Origin: Chitinophaga pinensis
GTDB taxonomy: Bacteria > Bacteroidota > Bacteroidia > Flavobacteriales_D > Crocinitomicaceae
Reading direction: 5' to 3'
NCBI GenBank assembly: GCA_945870115.1
Contig: CAMBRH010000029.1
Coordinates: 1-17,555 of the forward strand
DNA length: 17,555 nt
Made by a program: the position numbers and the translations under genes. Below the pieces are notes generated by a model that was given only the letters and a program-made list of their open reading frames with translations, did not search any database and had not been told where the DNA came from. Positions 1 to 7,120 of this stretch are shown one piece after another (the first letter of the stretch is position 1; each line of letters begins with the position of its first letter).

Positions 1-557
1 GAATCATTTCTTAATAAAGATGCTCTTTTGATGATATCTTTGTCAGTTGAACCTCTTGTAACGATTGCTCTTAAACGCAATTGTTGTCCTTTTCCTGCTT
101 GTTTGATTAACTCACGAGCAGCTAAACGACCAATACGACCAAAACCATAAAGAACAACATCTTTTGGTTCGATATTATTTGTTTCGTTAGAAAAGTACGT
201 GGATAATTTATTGATTAAAAAATCTTTTTTGGAAGCATATTTTGATTCTTCAGCAAGCCATTCACTAGCCAGTTTTCCAATATCCAATTTTGAAGGAGCC
301 AAATCCATTTTGTAGATTTCTTCAGCTAATTCAGATGTTGTAAAAATATCAATTGGTCTGTTTACAACTTTTTTAGCGTATTCATGTAAATTTAGAATCT
401 CAGAAATGGTGATATCCAATAAGTGATTTCTAAACAATACTAATTCAACACCTTTGTCATAAAGTAATTCTCCCGTTTTACTCGCTAACAATACCGCCGC
501 ACGTTCCTTTTTTACATGTGCATTTAATTCTTTTTCGTAACCCAATACAGTTTCCAT
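1..557 (-). CDS. gap: Glyceraldehyde-3-phosphate dehydrogenase, long form, 5' part (3' end outside window)
   Basis: NAD(P)-dependent glycolytic/gluconeogenic enzyme that interconverts glyceraldehyde-3-phosphate and 1,3-bisphosphoglycerate in the cytoplasm. I translated it from the ATG at 557-555 (METVLGYEKELNAHV...). About 135 residues come before the Rossmann nucleotide-binding motif YGFGRIGR (about residues 137-144, bases 149-126), followed by RLAARELIKQ and LRAIVTRGS. A GAPDH normally begins almost at this motif. The N-terminal extension fits the roughly 480-residue type I GAPDH known from Bacteroidota and some Proteobacteria. The reading frame stays open to base 1, so the catalytic Cys domain is off the window. 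No consensus TAnnTTTG promoter is visible between its start and the rpoD terminator. Family assignment is firm; cofactor preference and direction of flux cannot be told. Confidence 0.9.
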   Translation of the reverse strand, partial: METVLGYEKELNAHVKKERAAVLLASKTGELLYDKGVELVLFRNHLLDITISEILNLHEYAKKVVNRPIDIFTTSELAEEIYKMDLAPSKLDIGKLASEWLAEESKYASKKDFLINKLSTYFSNETNNIEPKDVVLYGFGRIGRLAARELIKQAGKGQQLRLRAIVTRGSTDKDIIKRASLLRND

Positions 558-628
558 TTGTTTGTTTATATAATTAAAAGTTAAAAATTGATATTAATCG
601 TCTTTAAATATGTTTAAAAATTTATGTC

Positions 629-668
629 AAAAAAAATAAAAAAAAGGGCCGCAAATTACTTGCAGCCC
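629..668 (-). terminator. Intrinsic (Rho-independent) terminator of rpoD
   Basis: In minus-strand RNA sense, GGGCTGCAA and TTGCGGCCC (bases 668-646) form a 9-bp stem with one G-U wobble around a 5-nt loop. A T-rich tract (TTTTTTTATTTTTTTTG, bases 645-629) follows directly. The stem begins 8 bases after the rpoD stop codon. Read on the plus strand, the wobble becomes a C-A mismatch and the T tract lies on the wrong side, so the signal is directional for rpoD. Confidence 0.9.
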
Positions 669-676
669 AAAATATA

Positions 677-1543
677 TTAACCTAAATAAGATTTCAACAA
701 CTTATTTCTCGAAGTGTGTCGAAGTCTTCTAATTGCTTTTTCTTTTATTTGCCTCACGCGTTCACGTGTTAGATTAAATTTAGAACCAATTTCTTCTAAA
801 GTTAATCCATGATTCATTCCAATTCCAAAGAACAAACGAATAATTTCTCTTTCTTTATCAGTCAAAGTACTTAATGAACGTTCAATTTCTTTTTGTAAAG
901 ATTCAGCCATTAAAGCGTGATCTGCTTTCGGCGCATCAGCATTTGCCATTACGTCCATCAAGGTTCCACCATCTTCATTTGAAGACAAAGGAGCATCCAT
1001 TGAAACGTGACGACCAGATACACTCATACTTTCCTTGATTTTATCTTCAGGAACTTCAAGCGCTTCAGCTAATTCTTCAGCAGAAGGAGGTCTTTCAAAT
1101 TCTTGTTCTAATTTTGAGAAAGCTTTATTGATTTTATTCAATGAACCAACTTGATTCAAAGGTAAACGAACAATACGAGCTTGTTCAGCTAAAGCTTGAA
1201 GAATTGATTGACGAATCCACCATACAGCGTAAGAAATGAATTTAAATCCACGTGTTTCATCAAATTTTTGTGCTGCTTTTATCAAACCTAAGTTACCTTC
1301 ATTAATTAAATCTGGTAACGTTAAACCTTGATTTTGGTATTGTTTTGCAACTGAAACCACGAAACGTAAATTCGCACGAGTTAATTTTTCTAAGGCTTTC
1401 TGATCTCCGGCCTTAATCTTGCGTGCTAATTCTACTTCTTCTTCAGCTGTAATAAGTTCCTCACGACCAATATCTTGTAAATATTTATCTAATGATTGAC
1501 TTTCGCGATTTGTAATCGACTTGGTAATTTTAAGTTGTCTCAT
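677..1543 (-). CDS. rpoD: Primary RNA polymerase sigma factor RpoD (Bacteroidota type, 288 aa)
   Basis: Housekeeping sigma-70 factor that directs RNA polymerase to the TTTG / TAnnTTTG promoters of this phylum. Region 1.2 lies around residues 14-46. Region 2 spans about 57-115, with ANLRFVVSVAKQYQ, LPDLINEGNLGLIKA and the -10 reading helix with YAVWWIRQSI. Region 3 spans about 134-175. Region 4 (about 224-288) has the helix-turn-helix LTLEEIGSKFNLTRERVRQI. Region 1.1 and the long non-conserved region of proteobacterial RpoD are absent, which is normal for the roughly 287-residue Bacteroidota primary sigma factor. It is a single-gene unit: its own promoter lies at 1602-1634 and an intrinsic terminator follows the stop. 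The ATG at 1543 gives the standard N-terminus MRQLKITK. An alternative sigma factor is very unlikely given the length and the region 2 motifs. Confidence 0.97.
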   Translation of the reverse strand: MRQLKITKSITNRESQSLDKYLQDIGREELITAEEEVELARKIKAGDQKALEKLTRANLRFVVSVAKQYQNQGLTLPDLINEGNLGLIKAAQKFDETRGFKFISYAVWWIRQSILQALAEQARIVRLPLNQVGSLNKINKAFSKLEQEFERPPSAEELAEALEVPEDKIKESMSVSGRHVSMDAPLSSNEDGGTLMDVMANADAPKADHALMAESLQKEIERSLSTLTDKEREIIRLFFGIGMNHGLTLEEIGSKFNLTRERVRQIKEKAIRRLRHTSRNKLLKSYLG

Positions 1544-1601
1544 GCTTACTTATTATCCCTTTTTTGTATCAGCCATTGCTGAATTTATCCGAAATTGAGT
1601 G

Positions 1602-1634
1602 CAAAGGTACGACGAAAAATCCTTTGTTTCCAAA
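1602..1634 (-). promoter_or_regulatory. rpoD promoter, full Bacteroidota consensus
   Basis: On the minus strand a -33 box TTTG (bases 1634-1631) is followed after 21 nt by a -7 box TACCTTTG (1609-1602), an exact match to TAnnTTTG. Transcription should start a few bases further on, giving a leader of about 50 nt before the ATG at 1543. This is the only promoter in the window where both boxes match fully with normal spacing. The sigma factor encoded downstream is the one expected to read it. Confidence 0.8.
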
Positions 1635-1728
1635 TATATTTTACGTTTTTTTAATCTTTTTTAAAGAAATTTCACTCAGCAATAATCGTACCTAAAATAG
1701 AGTTCTGGAAATTAAAATGTAACTAAAA

Positions 1729-1770
1729 ATTCAGAATTCAGAGTTCATAACTCATAATTCATCACTCATT
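1729..1770. repeat. Six degenerate 7-bp direct repeats spanning the helicase stop codon
   Basis: On the plus strand the sequence divides into ATTCAGA, ATTCAGA, GTTCATA, ACTCATA, ATTCATC and ACTCATT, with no gaps. The consensus is about A(T/C)TCATA. The stop codon of the DEAD-box helicase (1762-1764) lies inside the fifth and sixth units. On the minus strand the units read like TATGAAT or TCTGAAT, so they carry TGA in the gene's sense direction. A 5-bp hairpin GAGTT-CAT-AACTC (1741-1753) arises from two units but lacks an adjacent T tract, so I do not call a terminator. Confidence 0.75.
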
Positions 1771-2979
1771 TCCCACAACTTTTTTCGGCTTTTTTTTCCA
1801 AACGCGCTTTTTCTTAGTTTTCACGGTACTTGTGCTAAATTCTGGTCCAGCACCCAACTCTTCCGGAAGTTTTACCTGCGGAATTTGTGCTTCAATTAAT
1901 TTTTGAATCGAAGCCAGTTTACGCATATCTTTTTCATTTACAAGCGTAATCGCTTCACCTTTTGTGTTTGCTCTTGCAGTTCTTCCTACTCTGTGAACAT
2001 AATCTTCGGCATCAAAAGGCGTATCATAATTGATAACCAAATTTATTTCTTTGATATCAATTCCACGACTCATAACGTCAGTTGCAACAATGATTCTGAT
2101 TCTTTTAGAGCGAAATCCTCTCAAAACTTCTTCTCTTTCTTCTTGATCTAAATTTGAAGAAACTCCAGTCGATTTGAATCCATTTTTTCTCAAACCAGTA
2201 ACAATTTCATTCACTTTCATTTTCGAAGAAGTGAAAATGATGATACTTGTATATTCTGTTCTTTCGCTTAAAATATGTTTAATCAACGAAATTTTTTGAT
2301 TGTCGTGACACAAATATACTGACTGTTTTACACCTTCAGCAGGTTTTGAAATTGACAAGGTTATTTCTTCTGGATTTTTAAGTATTTTTCGAGCTAAATC
2401 CCTGATTTTTGTTGCCATTGTTGCACTAAAAAGCAGAGTTTGTCTATTTTGAGGAAGTTTACTGATGATTGTGTCCAAGTCTTGCGCAAAACCCATGTCT
2501 AACATTTTGTCAGCCTCATCTAAGACCAAATGTTTTACTTTCGAAAAATCAACATAACCTTGATTAATGTGCGATAATAATTTCCCTGGTGTTGCAACAA
2601 TTATATCAGTTCCATCCTTTAATGCTTCTTTTTGATCGTCCCAGTTTTTTCCATCACCTCCGCCATAAATTGCTTTTGAACCAACAGAAACAAAATAAGA
2701 TAATCCTTGAATTTCTTGTTCAATTTGAACGGCCAATTCACGTGTTGGAACAATAATTAAAGTATCAATTGAATTATCTTCCTTTCCTGTTAATTTATGT
2801 AAAATAGGTAAAATGAAAGCGGCAGTTTTTCCAGTTCCAGTTTGCGCGCAAGCAATAATATCTTGATTATTAAGTATTTTTGGTATCGCTAATTCTTGAA
2901 TTGGAGTTGCATTTACAAATCCCATGTGAGAAATTGCTTCTAATATTTGTTCGTTTAATTTTAAATCTTCAAATTTCAT
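1762..2979 (-). CDS. DEAD-box ATP-dependent RNA helicase (RhlE-like)
   Basis: Cytoplasmic ATP-dependent RNA-unwinding enzyme, likely acting in ribosome assembly or RNA turnover. All diagnostic motifs are intact: Q motif region with ATPIQ (24-28), motif I AQTGTGKT (45-52), Ia PTREL (78-82), GG (106-108), Ib TPGK (130-133), II DEAD (154-157), III SAT (185-187), V ATDVMSRGID (299-308) and VI HRVGRTAR (329-336). These make up the two RecA-like domains. The C-terminal tail after about residue 385 is short and lysine-rich (KTKKKRVWKKKPKK), as in RhlE-type helicases that bind RNA non-specifically; there is no DbpA-like RNA-binding domain. The length of 405 is normal. It is separated from rpoD by 218 bp and starts divergently from the YfhO gene. 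No complete consensus promoter was found upstream. The stop codon is embedded in a heptamer repeat array. The subgroup is less certain than the family. Confidence 0.95.
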   Translation of the reverse strand: MKFEDLKLNEQILEAISHMGFVNATPIQELAIPKILNNQDIIACAQTGTGKTAAFILPILHKLTGKEDNSIDTLIIVPTRELAVQIEQEIQGLSYFVSVGSKAIYGGGDGKNWDDQKEALKDGTDIIVATPGKLLSHINQGYVDFSKVKHLVLDEADKMLDMGFAQDLDTIISKLPQNRQTLLFSATMATKIRDLARKILKNPEEITLSISKPAEGVKQSVYLCHDNQKISLIKHILSERTEYTSIIIFTSSKMKVNEIVTGLRKNGFKSTGVSSNLDQEEREEVLRGFRSKRIRIIVATDVMSRGIDIKEINLVINYDTPFDAEDYVHRVGRTARANTKGEAITLVNEKDMRKLASIQKLIEAQIPQVKLPEELGAGPEFSTSTVKTKKKRVWKKKPKKVVGNE

Positions 2980-3267
2980 AATGCAGTAAAATTAAACATA
3001 ATTGATGAATTAGAATAATTTTGTCAAAAACAGATAAGAGGATTTCTTTCTTTATTATTTGTTTTTCAATGCATAGAAAGAATTAACTAAAAATTGAAAT
3101 GATTTTAATTTGATTATAAAACATTGAAAATAAATTTATTAACTTGTTTTTGTGAATGTCATTAGATGAAAAAAAGCTTATTTTTCAAATTAATAGCATG
3201 ATGTTTCTCGGGGAATTACTATCTTCATGCCGTTTTTAGATAAATTTAAATATTAAACACTTCATAA
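2980..3267. other. Divergent intergenic region between helicase and YfhO gene
   Basis: This 288-bp AT-rich spacer must hold both divergent promoters, but no complete TTTG-N19-21-TAnnTTTG pair was found for either gene. Partial matches are TAATTTTG at 3016-3023 (plus strand, about 245 bp from the YfhO start, without a TTTG partner), and TAAATTTA at 3241-3248, one base off the -7 box. There is an imperfect inverted repeat, GCATGATG (3196-3203) and CTTCATGC (3223-3230), 7 of 8 bases paired, followed by CGTTTTT, within 40 bases of the YfhO start. No small ORF or RNA gene was recognised. Confidence 0.6.
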
Positions 3268-6200
3268 ATGAAAGCATTTTTTCAAAAAAATTGGATCCAT
3301 TTTGCAATCGTTGCAATCTTCTTTATTGTTACTTTTTCATATTTTAACTTGCAATTTGACGGTTATGGTCTGAAACAACACGATATTGAACAGTTTAAAG
3401 GAATGTCACATGAAATTATTGACCATCGAGAAATAACTGGTAAAGAAACAATGTGGACAAACTCCATGTTTGGAGGAATGCCAACAATGCAAATTTCATT
3501 GATTTATGAAGGGAATTTAATTAGTAAGGTGGTTCAAGAATTTGTAAAAAGTTTTCCTCCACCAGCTGGTGTGATCTTTTTGTATATGATTGGTTTTTAT
3601 ATATTTGCTTTATGTTTGAGACTAAATCCTTGGGTTGGTCTTTTAGGCGCTTTGGCTTTTGGTTTTTCAACTTATGATGTAATAATTATTCAGGCAGGAC
3701 ATAACTCTAAAGGTTTGGCTGCTGCGTTTATGGCTCCTGTAATTGGTGCTTTTATCATGGCTTTCCAACGGAATATGAAATGGGGGATTTTGCTCTCCGC
3801 ACTTTTTATGACAATTGAAATTTCCATGAATCACTTACAAGTAACTTATTATTTAGGATTTTTAATTATTGCATTAGGAATTGTGATGTTTATTGATGCA
3901 CTTCGTAAAAAAGAATTTAAGAAGTTTTTCATTACATCAGGTGGAATCGCAGGTGCTTATATTTTAGCTTTGATGATTAATTACGGCAATATTTCACTTA
4001 CAAATGATTATGCAAAACATACGATTCGTGGAGCGAACGATATTACTACAAATCCTGACGGAAGTTCAAATGCGGTAAATTCAACTGAAGGTTTAGACAG
4101 AGATTATGTGACGCAATGGAGTTATGGTATTGGAGAATCTTTCACAATCATTTCTCCTTATGTAAAAGGTGGTGGAACAGTAGTTTTAGGTGATAGTCCA
4201 TTTGCTGAAGATGCGCAAAACTTGGATATGAAAGCTTCTTCGTTAAATGCAGTGATGCAATATCCTGTTTATTGGGGAGATCAACCAATAACTTCTGGAC
4301 CAGTTTATGTTGGAGTAATTGTTGCTTTTTTAGCCTTTTTAGGACTTGTTTTTATTAAAAGTCCAATCAAATGGGCTCTTTTAGCAGTTACAATTTTAAC
4401 TTTAGCACTTTCTTGGGGTAAAAATTACATGGGATTGACAAATTTTTTCCTAGACAATATTCCAGGTTACAATAAATTTAGAGCTGTAACAATTATTTTA
4501 ATGATTGTGGAATTAACAATCCCAATTTTGGGCGTTTTATTCTTAAATCAATTGGTAAAAGAGCGAGAAAATTTAATTAACGAAAAGAAAAAATTCTTAA
4601 TTGTTTCAGGGGTTTTTGTGGCATTTTTATTAATCGTTAAAGTTGTTGGTTTAGGGGATAATTATCTTTCAGCAAATGATTCAAAGCAGTTTGAACAAAT
4701 CGAAGCAGGAAAATTAAATGTAAAAGATGGAATTAAGAAACAAATTTTAGCAATGGCTCCAGCTGAACAGCAAAAATATGGAGTAAACGTTAATGATGCA
4801 GCTCAATTGAATCAATTTATAGAAGTACAATATGAACAATACGTCAGTCAAAATCCACAATTAAGTATTTCTGAAGCTGATGTGAAAACAGTCAGAGAAT
4901 CTATTTTCTCTTCAAGTATGAATCGTTCGATTTTATTCTCAGTTCTTGCTTTTGGAGTTTTAGCTTTGTTTTTCTTTACGCAAATCTCTTCGGTTTATAT
5001 CATTTTAGGACTTACGGTTTTAGTTGCTATGGATTTGATTCCAGTTTCACGTAATTATTTAGGAAACCAGGAACAAGGTTCAGGTTATAAATATTGGGAT
5101 ATTGCAGCAAATGCTTTATATCCAATTGCTTCAAATTCAGCTGATTTGCAAATATTAGAGATGGAAACGTCTTTAAATCCAAATTTAGCAATGAAAGTGA
5201 AAGAAGGAGAAAAACAAGGGCAAGCAAAAGCTTCTTATTTATCTTTTAGCGGAAATGAAAAAAATCGTGTTGTTGATGCGTATAAATTTAGTGCCTTGAA
5301 TAGGATTTCTAATTATAGAGTTTTTGATTTCTCAGGAGGATTTAGCAGTGCAAATCCTTCTTATTTCCACAAATCATTGGGTGGTTATCACGGAGCAAAA
5401 TTGAGAAATATCCAAAATTTATATGATTTCCACTTGTCACAATCAAACAATAAAGTATATGACATGATGAATGTGAAATATTTTATTCAAGAAACAGAAC
5501 AAGGAAAAGTTGCAAATCCAAATATGACTACTCTTGGAAATGCTTGGTTTGTTAAAAAAATCAATGCTTTTGAAACTCCTGATGACGAAATAAGAGCTTT
5601 AGGAAATCAATTTGAAGTGAAAAATATTGGTCAGGGAACTTTAGTTGTAAACGGAAAAGTGAAAACGAATGCTAGAGTTTATGGTTCAGAAAAACTAAAA
5701 TATGTCTTGAAAGGTGATAGTTTAGATGTGCGTTTAACAAACGGAATGTCTGAAGGAATGGAAGCATTATTTGTGATGGATATCAACGGAAAAACGAATT
5801 TAATTCCAAAGATGACAATGGAAATGGATACTGCAAAATCATTTTTAAGACTAGTTGAATTAGAAGTTACGGACGAATTTAAGCCTGCGGAAGAAGCAAT
5901 AATGTTGAAATCAGAAGCTAAAAAAGTAAAAAGCAGAACATTTACAGGAAATGGAAAAATAACAATGAAAAGTTATGAGCCAGATAGAATTGTTTACGAT
6001 GTAGAGGCAAGAGGAAATCAATTTGCTGTATTTTCCGAAGTGTACTATCCAGAAGGTTGGACTGCAAAAATCGACGGAAAAGCGGTTGATATTAGAAAAA
6101 CAAATTATTTATTGAGAGGATTAGAAATCCCTAGCGGAAATCATAAAGTAGAATTTAGTTTCTTCTTGCCAAAATATGAAAAAGCAGGAAGCCTATCTTT

Positions 6201-6273
6201 GATTGGTAGTTTGATAATTATTATCGCTTTTGGTGTTGTTTTGTTTTTTGAGTTTAAGAAAAGGAGAAATTGA
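3268..6273 (+). CDS. YfhO-family large membrane protein (putative GT-C type glycosyltransferase)
   Basis: Polytopic inner-membrane protein of 1001 residues, long for the family but usual for Bacteroidota members. A first membrane helix lies at about 11-28. It is followed by a periplasmic loop with acidic residues in QHDIEQ (37-42) and FGGMPTMQIS (68-77), as in GT-C enzymes whose first outer loop carries the catalytic Asp/Glu. Further helices follow (about 101-117, 121-141, 149-166, 172-188, 194-210, 220-238 and several between 345 and 600), with AGHNSK (143-148) and NHLQVTYY (188-195) between them. A large soluble segment (about 600-970) includes a YfhO-like region, YYPEGWTAKIDGK near 925. 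A last helix (about 975-996) ends in the basic KKRRN. In Bacillus and Listeria, YfhO proteins help glycosylate wall or lipoteichoic polymers from polyprenyl-linked sugars. By analogy it may transfer a sugar outside the membrane, but the substrate is unknown. The methyltransferase gene follows after 38 bp, so cotranscription is plausible. Confidence 0.85.
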   Translation: MKAFFQKNWIHFAIVAIFFIVTFSYFNLQFDGYGLKQHDIEQFKGMSHEIIDHREITGKETMWTNSMFGGMPTMQISLIYEGNLISKVVQEFVKSFPPPAGVIFLYMIGFYIFALCLRLNPWVGLLGALAFGFSTYDVIIIQAGHNSKGLAAAFMAPVIGAFIMAFQRNMKWGILLSALFMTIEISMNHLQVTYYLGFLIIALGIVMFIDALRKKEFKKFFITSGGIAGAYILALMINYGNISLTNDYAKHTIRGANDITTNPDGSSNAVNSTEGLDRDYVTQWSYGIGESFTIISPYVKGGGTVVLGDSPFAEDAQNLDMKASSLNAVMQYPVYWGDQPITSGPVYVGVIVAFLAFLGLVFIKSPIKWALLAVTILTLALSWGKNYMGLTNFFLDNIPGYNKFRAVTIILMIVELTIPILGVLFLNQLVKERENLINEKKKFLIVSGVFVAFLLIVKVVGLGDNYLSANDSKQFEQIEAGKLNVKDGIKKQILAMAPAEQQKYGVNVNDAAQLNQFIEVQYEQYVSQNPQLSISEADVKTVRESIFSSSMNRSILFSVLAFGVLALFFFTQISSVYIILGLTVLVAMDLIPVSRNYLGNQEQGSGYKYWDIAANALYPIASNSADLQILEMETSLNPNLAMKVKEGEKQGQAKASYLSFSGNEKNRVVDAYKFSALNRISNYRVFDFSGGFSSANPSYFHKSLGGYHGAKLRNIQNLYDFHLSQSNNKVYDMMNVKYFIQETEQGKVANPNMTTLGNAWFVKKINAFETPDDEIRALGNQFEVKNIGQGTLVVNGKVKTNARVYGSEKLKYVLKGDSLDVRLTNGMSEGMEALFVMDINGKTNLIPKMTMEMDTAKSFLRLVELEVTDEFKPAEEAIMLKSEAKKVKSRTFTGNGKITMKSYEPDRIVYDVEARGNQFAVFSEVYYPEGWTAKIDGKAVDIRKTNYLLRGLEIPSGNHKVEFSFFLPKYEKAGSLSLIGSLIIIIAFGVVLFFEFKKRRN

Positions 6274-6311
6274 ATGTTTAAATTATGAAAATTAATAGAT
6301 AATTAATTATA

Positions 6312-7088
6312 ATGAATGATTTAGAAAAATATTTTAGACAAAATGATGATAAATTGATCCACAAATGGATGCATTATTTTGATATATATGATAGACATTT
6401 TTCTCGTTTTAGGAATAAAAAAATTACAATTCTGGAAATTGGTGTTTCTCAAGGTGGAAGTTTACAAATGTGGAAAAATTATTTTGGTCCTGATGCGATG
6501 ATTTATGGAATTGATATCGATCCGAAATGTAAAGATTTAGAAGAGGAAAATGTTGAAATTTTTATTGGTTCTCAATCAGATAGAAAATTTTTAAGAGAGA
6601 TAATTAAAAAAGTACCCAAATTTGATATTTTAATTGATGACGGTGGACACACAATGAAACAGCAAAAAAATAGTTACGAAGAACTTTTTCAACATGTAAA
6701 TGAAAACGGAGTTTATCTTTGTGAAGATTTACATACTTCTTATTGGCTAGAATACGCAGGAGGCCACCGAAGAAAAGGAACTTTTATTGAATATAGTAAA
6801 AAATTTATTGATTTTTTGAACGCCCACCATTCACAGCAAAGAAGTTTGAAAGTAAATGACTTTACTAAATCTGTAGAATCAATTCATTACTATGACAGTA
6901 TTCTTGTAATTGAAAAAAGAAAAATGATTCCTCCAACACACGAAAAGTCTGGTAAATTGAGTTTTCAAAAGAAATCAAGATTCCCAAATTTAGCATCTAA
7001 AATCAAAGGAAAAAGTAAGGAAATTATTATTCTAAATATAAATAGAATTTTACGCTTTTTTAGATTACCAATTATTTTTCAAAATTAA
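6312..7088 (+). CDS. Class I SAM-dependent O-methyltransferase, MycE/CmcI-like
   Basis: Predicted cytoplasmic methyltransferase of 258 residues. The Rossmann core shows SAM motif I LEIGVSQGGS (41-50), the acidic loop after strand 2, YGIDIDP (65-71), then ILIDDGGHT (106-114) and EDLHTSYW (138-145). The pairs IDDGGH and EDLxTSYW match metal-dependent sugar O-methyltransferases such as the macrocin methyltransferase MycE, where these Asp/Glu residues hold Mg2+; D109/D110 and E138/D139 are the likely equivalents here. Conservation ends at about residue 205, and the basic tail (about 205-258) is not recognisable. It lies 38 bp after the YfhO gene and 32 bp before the deacetylase, all on one strand. 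The natural guess is methylation of a hydroxyl on a surface-glycan sugar. CmcI-type cephalosporin hydroxylases share the fold, but a carbohydrate context favours methylation. The acceptor is unknown. Confidence 0.82.
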   Translation: MNDLEKYFRQNDDKLIHKWMHYFDIYDRHFSRFRNKKITILEIGVSQGGSLQMWKNYFGPDAMIYGIDIDPKCKDLEEENVEIFIGSQSDRKFLREIIKKVPKFDILIDDGGHTMKQQKNSYEELFQHVNENGVYLCEDLHTSYWLEYAGGHRRKGTFIEYSKKFIDFLNAHHSQQRSLKVNDFTKSVESIHYYDSILVIEKRKMIPPTHEKSGKLSFQKKSRFPNLASKIKGKSKEIIILNINRILRFFRLPIIFQN

Positions 7089-7120
7089 CTTAAATTTAAA
7101 AAAAATATTTGAAAATTTAA

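Noticed and set aside
1741..1753. GAGTT-CAT-AACTC hairpin as helicase terminator
   Set aside because: Only 5 AT-rich pairs and no adjoining T tract; explained by two neighbouring heptamer units.
1903..2151. 82-residue plus-strand open frame inside the helicase gene
   Set aside because: It is antisense to a fully conserved helicase, its product is low-complexity (Phe/Ser/Asn-rich) and it has no recognisable motif.
5027..5227. 66-residue minus-strand open frame inside the YfhO gene
   Set aside because: Leu-rich antisense shadow of a conserved coding region, with no start context or homology that I recognise.
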